Origin: Avisuccinivibrio_A sp964399665
Lineage (GTDB): Bacteria > Pseudomonadota > Gammaproteobacteria > Enterobacterales > Succinivibrionaceae
NCBI GenBank assembly: GCA_964399665.1
Contig: CAYNSI010000143.1
Location: forward strand, 1-5,570
Reading direction: 5' to 3'
DNA length: 5,570 nt
Made by a program: the position numbers and the translations under genes. Below, piece by piece: positions 1 to 5,570 of the stretch. Numbering within the stretch: position 1 is the first letter of the stretch; every line of letters starts with the position of its first letter. The notes beneath the pieces are model-generated. The model did no database searches. It had not been told where the DNA came from and was given only the letters and a program-made list of their open reading frames with translations.

Positions 1-129
1 ACCGAAACTCTGATGATGGAAAAAGCCTGGGATGATATTGCGGTGCAGGTGGCAAAGGATGTGGCTGAGCATTTACAAAGTATTGTTAATCTGAGCGCAG
101 AAGATGTGGTAGGCGGCAGTTTCTTGTAA
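1..129 (+). CDS. C-terminal end of an unrecognised protein (partial)
   Basis: Frame 1 is open from the left edge of the window to a TAA at 127-129 and gives 42 residues, starting TETLMMEKAWDDIAVQVAKD and ending in VVGGSFL. The middle (WDDIAVQVAKDVAEHLQSIV) has the spacing of an amphipathic helix, with acidic and basic residues between hydrophobic ones. Codon use is ordinary and the reverse strand offers no better reading, so I take it as the true tail of a gene whose body lies outside the window. I do not recognise the family. It lies about 40 bases inside the tandem repeats at 170-246. If those repeats are a transposon end, this gene would sit within the element as its last gene or as cargo. 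It does not resemble the C-terminus I would expect of IstB, the helper ATPase of IS21 elements. It converges on the esterase gene at 416-1492. Confidence 0.65.
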   Translation, partial: TETLMMEKAWDDIAVQVAKDVAEHLQSIVNLSAEDVVGGSFL

Positions 130-169
130 TTTAAAGCAGCAAGAGGTCCAAGTAGGTCTTACGCTGGTT

Positions 170-246
170 CTTTTACAACTTTTCCGGCTAAACTTTTACA
201 ATTTCCGCTAACTTTTTTACAGTTTTTCCGCTAATTCTTTAACAAG
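170..246. repeat. Tandem 21-23 bp repeats resembling a transposon end
   Basis: Three imperfect copies of a unit close to CTTTTACAATTTTCCGCTAA lie head to tail at 170-191, 193-211 and 212-234. A fourth, partial copy (TTCTTTAACAAG) lies at 235-246. Read on the minus strand, each copy begins with TGT followed by an A-rich run and then, in the three full units, an AGCGGAAA-like block. The TGT trinucleotides begin at 244, 221, 200 and 177, so they are 23, 21 and 23 bases apart, about two helical turns. IS21, Tn7, Tn552/Tn5053 and Mu elements have TGT...ACA tips with several transposase-binding repeats of about 20 bp. By analogy the outer tip would be the ACA at 242-244, with the element extending leftward. 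No transposase is visible in the window and the partner end is not seen. Alternatives are an iteron-like protein-binding array or a leftover solo end. Confidence 0.45.
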
Positions 247-254
247 ACGCCAAT

Positions 255-274
255 CGGAGCAAAAGCTCGTTTTT
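255..274 (+). terminator. Possible weak intrinsic terminator
   Basis: GAGC (257-260), a loop of four A and GCTC (265-268) form a short hairpin, which C255 and G269 can extend around a bulge. Five T (270-274) follow on the plus strand. It could end the transcript of the gene closing at 129, but the stem is only four clean pairs, so this is a weak call. Confidence 0.25.
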
Positions 275-363
275 GTCCAGACAGCACAGCAGCAGGAGCT
301 GAGGAAAAAGCGATCTCCTTACGAAGATCATGCAGCATTGCCGCATAGCAGAAGGTGAGGGCG

Positions 364-391
364 GGGCAGGGGCTTGGCTGCGCCCCTGTCC
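364..391. terminator. GC-rich hairpin downstream of the esterase gene
   Basis: CAGGGGC (367-373) pairs perfectly with GCCCCTG (382-388) around an 8-base loop, and three more pairs, one of them G-U, extend the stem to 364-391. It lies 24 bases past the esterase stop codon and between two convergent genes, a usual place for a terminator. No T-run follows on either strand, so it is not a canonical intrinsic terminator. It may instead stabilise 3' ends or be a relic of an inserted element. Confidence 0.35.
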
Positions 392-415
392 GATTACGTG
401 TGGTAAGTGATGAAA

Positions 416-1492
416 TTACTTAAGACTTTCTTTGAAGAAGTCACTGATTTTATCCATAGGGATCTTATCCATTTGATCGTAAAGATCGGTATGGCTTGCC
501 TCCGGGATAATTATTAATTCCTTATTGTTTCCCGTAAGCTTTGCAAAGGCCTCCTCAGAAAAGTAGCGTGAGTGAGCGTTTTCGCCATGGATAATTAACA
601 CTGGATTTCTGATCTCGGCTGCAAAATCATGTTGCGGCGTATTGATAAATGATAGTGTACTTGTGGCATTCCAGCCGCCGTTAGAGTTTAAAGATCTAGG
701 GTGATAGCCGCGTTCGGTCTTATAGTACGCATAGTAATCTTTAAGAAACTGCGGAGCATCATCCGGCAGTACATCAGGAAGGCCGCCGCCTAATGTATAC
801 TGCCCTCGTGCATAGTCTTCCGTGCGCTGGTTATTTAAGTCTTCCTTGAGCTTGTAGAGACTATCGGAGTCAAGACTCTTGAAGTATCCGTCATGGTTTA
901 CTTCTGACATGTTGTACATGGTAACGCAGACGGTGCCTTTAACCCTGGTGTCGATAGAAGCAGCGTTCAAGGCAATGCCGCCCCAGCCGCAGATCCCTAA
1001 GATTCCTACTAAATTGGGATCTACATCATCACGAGTAGTAAGATAATCTACCGCAGCCTGAAAATCTTCGGTGTTGATATCAGGAGAGGCCACGTAGCGC
1101 GGATTTCCGCTGCTCTCACCGGTAAAAGACGGATCAAATGCTATGGTTAGATAACCCCGCTCGGCTAATGTTTGAGCGTAGAGACCTGAAACCTGCTCTT
1201 TTACTGCACCAAATGGTCCTGATACGGCAATAGCAGGAAACTTACCTGTAGCATTCTTAGGGATATAAAGATCTGCTGCTAAGGTGATGCCAAAACGATT
1301 TACAAAAGTAACTTTTTCATGGATCACCTTATCACTTAAGGCAAACACCTTATCCCAATTGGAAACTAAATTGATACTTTCAGGTTCGATATTACTTCCT
1401 GGTGGATTATTACTATTAATTGCCATAGCACATTCTCCGAATCCGACAGATAGAGCCAGAGCCAAACTCAAGTATTTAAATTTTTTTATCAT
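416..1492 (-). CDS. Exported alpha/beta hydrolase (YcjY/dienelactone hydrolase-like)
   Basis: This 358-residue protein starts with a typical Sec signal peptide: a basic MIKKFK, a hydrophobic core to about residue 18, and a likely cut after AMA at residue 24. It should therefore act in the periplasm or outside the cell. The single Cys21 is not in a lipobox. The mature part is an alpha/beta hydrolase. An early strand-loop (GPFGAVKEQ, 92-100) probably supplies the oxyanion hole. The nucleophile elbow GICGWGG (166-172) puts Cys168 where most esterases have Ser, as in dienelactone hydrolase and YcjY-type proteins. The acid is probably Glu304 in HGENAHS, and the base His334 in EASHTDLY. A lid-like, Tyr-rich insert spans about 196-290. 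The substrate cannot be read from sequence; esters of small carboxylic acids or plant polysaccharide decorations are possible. The ATG at 1492 is supported by both the signal peptide and the SD sequence. The gene is probably monocistronic. Confidence 0.9.
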   Translation of the reverse strand: MIKKFKYLSLALALSVGFGECAMAINSNNPPGSNIEPESINLVSNWDKVFALSDKVIHEKVTFVNRFGITLAADLYIPKNATGKFPAIAVSGPFGAVKEQVSGLYAQTLAERGYLTIAFDPSFTGESSGNPRYVASPDINTEDFQAAVDYLTTRDDVDPNLVGILGICGWGGIALNAASIDTRVKGTVCVTMYNMSEVNHDGYFKSLDSDSLYKLKEDLNNQRTEDYARGQYTLGGGLPDVLPDDAPQFLKDYYAYYKTERGYHPRSLNSNGGWNATSTLSFINTPQHDFAAEIRNPVLIIHGENAHSRYFSEEAFAKLTGNNKELIIIPEASHTDLYDQMDKIPMDKISDFFKESLK

Positions 1493-1499
1493 AGTGACA

Positions 1500-1506
1500 C
1501 CCTCTT
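1500..1506 (-). promoter_or_regulatory. Ribosome binding site of the esterase gene
   Basis: On the minus strand AAGAGGG lies 7 bases before the ATG at 1492, a good Shine-Dalgarno match that fixes this start. The flanking ACCC and GGGT (1499-1512) could pair in a weak 4-bp hairpin with the SD in its loop and stem. That is too weak to claim as regulation. Confidence 0.6.
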
Positions 1507-1532
1507 GCGGGTTTAACTCCTACCTGCGGCGA

Positions 1533-1584
1533 AGTATATCCTTAACTGAATTTGGAATTTAGAGCAAATGGCTTTTTTACTCAA
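1533..1584 (-). promoter_or_regulatory. Putative sigma-70 promoter(s) of the esterase gene
   Basis: Read on the minus strand there are two overlapping candidates. The first has -10 TATACT (1533-1538, 5 of 6 consensus bases), with a poor -35 TAAATT (1556-1561) at a 17-base spacing. The second uses TTGAGT (1579-1584, 4 of 6) as -35 and the same TAAATT (4 of 6) as -10, also with a 17-base spacing. The stretch is clearly more AT-rich than its surroundings and lies 40 to 90 bases upstream of the ATG. Two tandem 7-base repeats (AAATTCC/AAATTCA, minus strand, about 1548-1561) overlap it. No operator is recognised. Confidence 0.4.
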
Positions 1585-1679
1585 TTCAGATAATTAAATG
1601 AGAGAAATTGGCATAAGCCCATACCAAGGTCATACCCTCGGGTGGCTGCTGGCAATGATTTGGACGCCCCCGACAATGA

Positions 1680-1859
1680 TTCTGCCGCCTGAAGGTATTG
1701 GGCTATCAGATCAAGGCAGTGACCCAAAGGAAGCAGAAGAGAACACCACAGCGCACCGGGAAAGCACAAAAAGGATATGTCCTCATCTGCAGTCATGCGG
1801 TATCTGACTACAGCTGGAACAAAGCTCTCGACTTAAGATCCAAGATTCACTGCCTGTAA
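1680..1859 (+). pseudogene. Possible eroded transposase fragment
   Basis: In the gap between the esterase and GH13 genes, the plus-strand frame 1680-1859 is open for 59 codons but has no start codon with an SD. It contains KGYVLICSHAVSDYSWNKAL, which is loosely reminiscent of the strand-then-helix stretch before the catalytic Glu in IS4/IS1634-type DDE transposases (G-x-x-x-L-x-x-S, then A-L and Arg). The expected YR...E...F continuation is absent because a stop follows. Just upstream, another plus-strand frame (about 1600-1690) is also open and would join it through a +1 shift near 1685. The resemblance is slight and comes from memory only. The stretch may equally be plain intergenic DNA. 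Two further short reading frames here, 1598-1807 plus and 1581-1796 minus, lack ribosome binding sites and are not called. Confidence 0.2.
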
Positions 1860-1884
1860 AAATAACAGACAGGGAGCTATGTCT
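1857..1884 (-). terminator. Candidate intrinsic terminator after the pepD-GH13 operon
   Basis: On the minus strand AGACA (1884-1880), an 8-base loop and TGTCT (1871-1867) form a short stem. GTTATTTTTA (1866-1857) follows at once, giving a broken U-run in the RNA. It lies about 20 bases past the GH13 stop codon and just after the larger hairpin at 1887-1917. The 5-bp stem makes it weak alone, but position and polarity fit. An alternative pairing, 1850-1857 with 1865-1872, would place the T-run in a loop. Confidence 0.35.
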
Positions 1885-1886
1885 AA

Positions 1887-1917
1887 GACAGGTTCACCAG
1901 GTTTACCTGGTCTTGTC
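1887..1917 (-). terminator. Stem-loop overlapping the GH13 stop codon
   Basis: ACCAGGT (1896-1902) and ACCTGGT (1905-1911) pair perfectly around two bases (TT), or as six pairs with a 4-base loop. Beyond a 3-base bulge (1893-1895), GACAGG (1887-1892) pairs with CTTGTC (1912-1917), including one G-U. The stop codon TAA of the GH13 gene (1905-1903) lies in the apex. No T-run follows directly, so it probably works as a 3'-end protecting hairpin or together with the candidate terminator at 1857-1884. Confidence 0.4.
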
Positions 1918-3984
1918 AGGTAATTGTTCCTTGGGCTCGTTATTGACTATTACCGTAGAGCGGGCGGGGATCGTTATGGTCTTACCCTGCGTCAATTCCT
2001 TGATAAACTCCTTTTCAAGAGCAGCAGATCCTGAAGTTTGGCCGTAGCAGAAAACTTTTAGATTTTCCCGTGATAAGAGCTCAAATAAAGCCTCGAGACC
2101 CTCGCCATGATCAGTACGGCGTACATTGCGTCCTGAAAGGGGGATCAGCAGACTTTCCCCGCTGTCGTCACTATAATCCTTTTGAGCAGCATCAGAAGGA
2201 AGGTACATGGCAGCCAAAAGAGGCATCAGGATGGATCCCTGCTCAATTTTTACCGCCTGGCGGGAGGAATTTACCAGAACTATGCTGAAACGGTCATTAA
2301 AAAGCCGCACATAACCAAAGTAGGCTCCGCCTGCTGTGATAAAGATCTGCGTGCCCAAAGTTAAGGCTTCATTGCTGCGGCGCATTTGCGCAAGCTCATG
2401 CAAAAGACTTTGGATCTTCGCAGAATACGGGCTTACATGGTGATCTTTCATAAGGCCAAAGGGCAGGGGTGAGCGCGGCCCCATCTGATATTGATTGAGT
2501 ACATCTCCTAGCTCATCACCCTGGTAAATGCAAGGGATCCCCCGCCAGGTATAAAGCACGGCCAAAGCTGCCATATAAAGGGATTTTTCCCCTCCTATGA
2601 TGGAGAAAAACCGCGGCAGATTGTGACTGTCAAGTTGATTTATAAGACAGAGTTTTATCTGCTGGGACATTCCTACAGAATAGTTTTCGCAGGTCCTTCT
2701 TAAATCCTCCCCGGTATAGGGTGTGGGTTCCCCAAAAAGATTGACTCCCCCGAAAAATGCCCTGACAGGGCCGGTGAACCCGGTGTAATTAATGCATCCG
2801 TCCAAATTGCCGGAGTGATTTAAGGCATAGCGGGCATCAGCAAGAAAATCCCCCAGCATCAGGATGTCCTCGCGCATTTTATGAGCTTCCGTGCTCATCT
2901 GCGTCAGGCGCTTGAGATTATGCATGGACGTGCCCTTATCGCCTATCTGGGATGCAGCATCAAGGCACCATCCGTCAATGCCATAGGGCAGTTTGATATA
3001 CTTTTTTAAGACAGAATTATCACCTTTGAAAATAGCATGTCTAAGGCCCCGGCTTTGGTAGTTTAGTTTGGGAAAGTCAGGACAATCATTGTAATAACGG
3101 GCATTGTCACTGTCGGAAAAATGGTAATAATCCCTGAATGGGGAGTCTTTATGGTGGCAGGCCCCCTTTCCCGTAGCTTCGGTGCGATCAAACCAGGGGT
3201 GATGATCTCCTGTGTGATCAAAAGGTGCGGTCAGGATAAGATGCATTTCGTAGCTTAGGGTGCTCATGCGCAGTCTTTTAAGTGCCCCGTTGCCGCCAAA
3301 ATGCGGATCTGTGGTGTCAAAGTCTTCCACATCATATTTGGCAGGTGAGGATGCCTTGAAAATTGGGGTCAGAAAGATTCCGTTGCAGCCTAAGTCCCTG
3401 ATATAAGGCAGCATGGCACAGACTCCGTCCAAATCGCCGCCGCAGTGAATCTTATTAAGATCCTTGTACTCAAATTCATCATTGTGAATGGGGACATCGG
3501 ATTTGAATTTGACGGCATCGACAATAAAACAGCCCTTTGAGCTTGCAAAGCGATCGACAAAGATTTGATACAAGATCATGTCAGGGGCCCAGGAAGGATG
3601 AGCGTCTTTAAGTTCAAAGGCAAAGCAGTGTTGCAGCAGGGGACTTTCACGCGACATGCCAAGAGAGCTGTACCAAACTACATCTATGATCTCACCTGCG
3701 GTATTGTGCAGCAGGATTTCAAAGCTGTAACGCTGCAAATTAGTCCCCTCATCAAGGGGGATCTGAGCTTCAAAACGGTGGATACCGGATCTTGAGCCGG
3801 TGTAGACCATATCAACTCTTACAGGCTCATGGTTGGGAAATGCCGTAAGTACGGCCTTAAGCCTTTTGGGACTTGCTCCGCGCACAAAGAGAACCGTGTT
3901 CTTGTCATTATCCTTTGGAGCCGTGGAGGTGTGAAAACACTGGAAAGGAAGATTGGTTCTCGGTGAGGTGGTGTTTTGACGCAT
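1903..3984 (-). CDS. MalZ-like GH13 glycosidase homologue with altered catalytic residues
   Basis: This 693-residue protein has no signal peptide and should be cytoplasmic. It follows E. coli MalZ (maltodextrin glucosidase, 605 residues): an N-terminal beta domain (about 25-125), then a TIM barrel opening with ILYQIFVDRFA (137-147), then LTPIFK (205-210), KYDVEDF and DPHFGG (216-231), GACHHKDSPFRDYYHFSD (274-291), PKLNYQS (305-311), NQLDSH (449-454) and IPCIYQGDELG (483-493), with a C-terminal beta domain about 90 residues longer than usual. The four signature regions are changed. Region I is LTAPFDH (251-257) where LDGVFNH is expected. Region II is GWCLDA, keeping nucleophile Asp342 but with Cys340 for the invariant Arg. 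Region III has Asp379 for the acid/base Glu. Region IV is SHN with Asn455 for the catalytic Asp. I checked all these codons on the DNA. Activity on maltodextrins is therefore doubtful. The start is 15 bases after the pepD stop and has an SD. Confidence 0.9.
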   Translation of the reverse strand: MRQNTTSPRTNLPFQCFHTSTAPKDNDKNTVLFVRGASPKRLKAVLTAFPNHEPVRVDMVYTGSRSGIHRFEAQIPLDEGTNLQRYSFEILLHNTAGEIIDVVWYSSLGMSRESPLLQHCFAFELKDAHPSWAPDMILYQIFVDRFASSKGCFIVDAVKFKSDVPIHNDEFEYKDLNKIHCGGDLDGVCAMLPYIRDLGCNGIFLTPIFKASSPAKYDVEDFDTTDPHFGGNGALKRLRMSTLSYEMHLILTAPFDHTGDHHPWFDRTEATGKGACHHKDSPFRDYYHFSDSDNARYYNDCPDFPKLNYQSRGLRHAIFKGDNSVLKKYIKLPYGIDGWCLDAASQIGDKGTSMHNLKRLTQMSTEAHKMREDILMLGDFLADARYALNHSGNLDGCINYTGFTGPVRAFFGGVNLFGEPTPYTGEDLRRTCENYSVGMSQQIKLCLINQLDSHNLPRFFSIIGGEKSLYMAALAVLYTWRGIPCIYQGDELGDVLNQYQMGPRSPLPFGLMKDHHVSPYSAKIQSLLHELAQMRRSNEALTLGTQIFITAGGAYFGYVRLFNDRFSIVLVNSSRQAVKIEQGSILMPLLAAMYLPSDAAQKDYSDDSGESLLIPLSGRNVRRTDHGEGLEALFELLSRENLKVFCYGQTSGSAALEKEFIKELTQGKTITIPARSTVIVNNEPKEQLPDKTR

Positions 3985-3990
3985 ATCCTG

Positions 3991-3996
3991 CCTTAA
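3991..3996 (-). promoter_or_regulatory. Ribosome binding site of the GH13 gene
   Basis: On the minus strand TTAAGG lies 6 bases before the ATG at 3984, within the 15-base gap after the pepD stop codon. It supports this start and suggests the two genes are translated from one message, with reinitiation possible. Confidence 0.55.
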
Positions 3997-3999
3997 TTT

Positions 4000-5472
4000 T
4001 TATAGTTTTGCCAAAGTTCTTCTTAGTGCCTCATAGGTATGGGCAACACCCTTTATATGGACTCTTTCTCCCGGGGAGTGCAGCTCCTTGATCGTAGCAC
4101 CAATGGAGATCAGTTGTAATGAAGAAGGTCCTTTTTGTGATAAAAAGGCACACTCTAATCCAGCATGGATTACGGTGACCTTAAGATTCCCTCCAGTAAC
4201 TTCCTGCCACATTTTTTGGTAGGTATCAATTAAGCAGTTTTTTGAAGGAGAAAGCCAGGGGCTGTGTTCACCTGATATTTGCGTTTTAAGTTTTGTCCCA
4301 AGGCTTTGACAAAAAGCATTATCAGTCTGTAAATGTGCCGCTTCGTGAAGATCCTGCTTTTTGAGGGAACGGGGCAGGAGATTAAGCCTAAAAATGCCTT
4401 TGTCAAATCGTGCAATTCCAAGGTTGCAGGATGTTTGTACCACACCAGGATCGATATCAGACCAGGAAAGAACTCCAAGCCTTAAGCTGCCCACAAGATT
4501 CAGCATTTCCTTGGTTGATTGATCCTGTGCAAATTCTTCATCAGTGCCGTCACAGCTGTCGCCTCTGGTTATCTTAAGTTTCATGTCAGGATCGGTTTTG
4601 GCAAACTTTTCTTTAAGAGTGTCAAAGCAAGTTACAAGTTCATCTTTTAACTTAAGAAGTTTGTCCCCTGGGACTGCAATTTTAGCCTCACATGATGAGG
4701 CAATGGCATTGCGGACAGCGCCTCCTGTAAAGTTCCCCAGTAAAAACTTCTCACCGGTACTTTGCAGAAGCTCTGCCATCAGGGCTATGGCATTGGCCCT
4801 GCCCAAATGGATGTCACTGCCGCTGTGGCCTCCTTTAAGATCATAAAGATTAAGTTTTAACACCTCAAAAGAGTCAGGCTTTGGGATTAAATCTGCGGTG
4901 TACTCCAGGGCAACATCAAGAGATCCTGCGCATCCTACAAATAAAACCCCGTTTTCAACCGAGTCAAGATTAATAAGGTACAAGGCCCCTTCAAGATATT
5001 TAGGATCAAGCAGACAGGCCCCTTCCATGGTAGTTTCTTCTGCCGTGGTGAAAATGGCGGTTATGGGGCCGTGGGGAAGATCCTCATCATCAAGAATTGC
5101 AAGAGCAGTTGCAATGCCGATGCCGTCATCAGCTCCTAAGGTAGTGCCCCTTGCAGTGACAAAGCCGTCAGAGTCAACTTTTGGGATTATAGGATCGGTT
5201 AAAAAGTTATGCAAAGAATCCTGGGTCTTCACGGGGACCATATCCAAATGGGCCTGCAGGATCACCATGGGGGCATTTTCCCTTCCTCTGGCTGCTTTCT
5301 TCTTGATGATAACGTTGCCTGCCTTATCAATAAAGGCATCCATGCCTGCAGATTTGGCGTATCCTGCCAAAAAATTTGCCAGGGCAGCCTCATGCCCTGA
5401 AGGGTGCGGGATCTTGCAGATGTCGGCAAAATGATTCCAAAGCCTTTTAGGCTCCAATTCTCGTATTGACAT
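4000..5472 (-). CDS. pepD: Aminoacyl-histidine (cytosol non-specific) dipeptidase PepD
   Basis: This is an M20C metallopeptidase that cleaves dipeptides such as carnosine-type Xaa-His in the cytoplasm, feeding amino acids from peptide uptake into metabolism. The 490 residues from the ATG at 5472 match E. coli PepD (485) along their length. The opening ELEPKRLWNHFADICKIPHP corresponds to the E. coli N-terminus. Numbered from that Met, visible di-zinc and catalytic residues are His75 and Asp77 (QAHLDMVP), Asp115 (TTLGADDGIG), Glu145-Glu146 (TTAEETTMEG), Asp170 (INLDS) and His465 (LHSPGERVHI). GGHSG (214-218) and IHAGLEC (435-441) are also typical. An in-frame ATG at 5502 would add ten residues (MLFFLFKNLS) absent from E. 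coli PepD. It has no SD and lies only about 8 bases past the predicted transcription start, so I prefer 5472, although its own SD (AAGA) is weak. It is the first gene of an operon with the GH13 gene. Confidence 0.95.
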   Translation of the reverse strand: MSIRELEPKRLWNHFADICKIPHPSGHEAALANFLAGYAKSAGMDAFIDKAGNVIIKKKAARGRENAPMVILQAHLDMVPVKTQDSLHNFLTDPIIPKVDSDGFVTARGTTLGADDGIGIATALAILDDEDLPHGPITAIFTTAEETTMEGACLLDPKYLEGALYLINLDSVENGVLFVGCAGSLDVALEYTADLIPKPDSFEVLKLNLYDLKGGHSGSDIHLGRANAIALMAELLQSTGEKFLLGNFTGGAVRNAIASSCEAKIAVPGDKLLKLKDELVTCFDTLKEKFAKTDPDMKLKITRGDSCDGTDEEFAQDQSTKEMLNLVGSLRLGVLSWSDIDPGVVQTSCNLGIARFDKGIFRLNLLPRSLKKQDLHEAAHLQTDNAFCQSLGTKLKTQISGEHSPWLSPSKNCLIDTYQKMWQEVTGGNLKVTVIHAGLECAFLSQKGPSSLQLISIGATIKELHSPGERVHIKGVAHTYEALRRTLAKL

Positions 5473-5516
5473 AGATAAATTCTTAAACAAAAAAAACAAC
5501 ATGAAAGTCTACTTTA

Positions 5517-5545
5517 ATTATAATTGGCAGCTCTGATTTTGTTGG
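5517..5545 (-). promoter_or_regulatory. Putative sigma-70 promoter of pepD
   Basis: On the minus strand a perfect -10 box TATAAT lies at 5517-5522. The -35 is poor: CCAACA (5540-5545) at a 17-base spacing matches 3 of 6 bases, and there is no extended -10 TG. Transcription would start near 5510, giving a leader of about 38 bases to the ATG at 5472. The poor -35 may mean an activator is needed. The remaining bases to 5570 show nothing I recognise. Confidence 0.45.
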
Positions 5546-5570
5546 TGTTTAATTTGGAACTTGCTAGAAA

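Noticed and set aside
170..246. CRISPR-like reading of the tandem repeats
   Set aside because: The units abut with essentially no spacers and vary among themselves, which does not fit a repeat-spacer array.
312..329. GATCT...AGATC inverted repeat in the left intergenic region
   Set aside because: It has only five pairs around an 8-base loop with no T-run, which is expected by chance in a region of this length.
1549..1557. The 9-mer AATTTGGAA shared with 5551-5559, upstream of both the esterase gene and pepD, as a possible common operator
   Set aside because: The sequence is short and AT-rich, and its position relative to the two -10 boxes differs (about 11 versus about 29 bases), so coincidence is likely.
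1581..1796. 71-codon minus-strand reading frame overlapping the same gap
   Set aside because: It has no ribosome binding site, unusual Leu/Cys-rich content, and runs into the promoter region of the esterase gene; it is best explained as chance.
1598..1807. 69-codon plus-strand reading frame in the esterase-GH13 gap
   Set aside because: There is no Shine-Dalgarno sequence before its ATG, the composition is poor in typical protein features, and the competing frame shifted by one contains the more protein-like stretch.
4898..5434. 178-codon plus-strand open frame opposite pepD
   Set aside because: It lies entirely antisense to a well-supported conserved gene, and its Ser/Ala/Pro-rich product is typical of a shadow frame.

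Overview
The window reads as chromosomal DNA of a gammaproteobacterium. The dipeptidase is an unmistakable PepD and the glycosidase follows Escherichia coli MalZ almost block by block, while the base composition and divergence suggest a distant lineage such as the Succinivibrionaceae. That placement is an inference from remembered sequences, not a search. Three long genes, all on the minus strand, fill most of the window. A truncated plus-strand gene enters from the left edge.

Layout from left to right. Positions 1-129 are the last 42 codons of an unrecognised plus-strand gene. Positions 130-415 are non-coding and hold a striking set of 21-23 bp tandem repeats (170-246) with the look of a transposon end of the IS21/Tn7/Tn552/Mu type, followed by two hairpins. 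Positions 416-1492 (minus) encode an exported alpha/beta hydrolase related to YcjY and dienelactone hydrolase, with its own promoter region and ribosome binding site. Positions 1493-1902 hold that promoter, a stretch that may be an eroded transposase (about 1600-1860), and the hairpins that end the next transcript. Positions 1903-3984 (minus) encode a MalZ-like GH13 protein. Positions 4000-5472 (minus) encode PepD. Positions 5473-5570 hold the pepD leader and a consensus -10 box.

pepD and the GH13 gene are 15 bases apart on the same strand and look like one operon read from the promoter near 5517. The esterase gene is probably a separate unit. The GH13 protein keeps the family architecture and the nucleophile Asp, but the other signature catalytic residues have changed: the acid/base Glu is Asp, the transition-state Asp is Asn, the invariant Arg before the nucleophile is Cys, and the region I Asp and Asn are Thr and Asp. 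It is an intact 693-residue reading frame, so it is either a glycosidase-derived pseudoenzyme doing another job or an enzyme just beginning to decay. This is the most notable observation in the window. The second is the transposon-end-like repeat array beside an unidentified gene.
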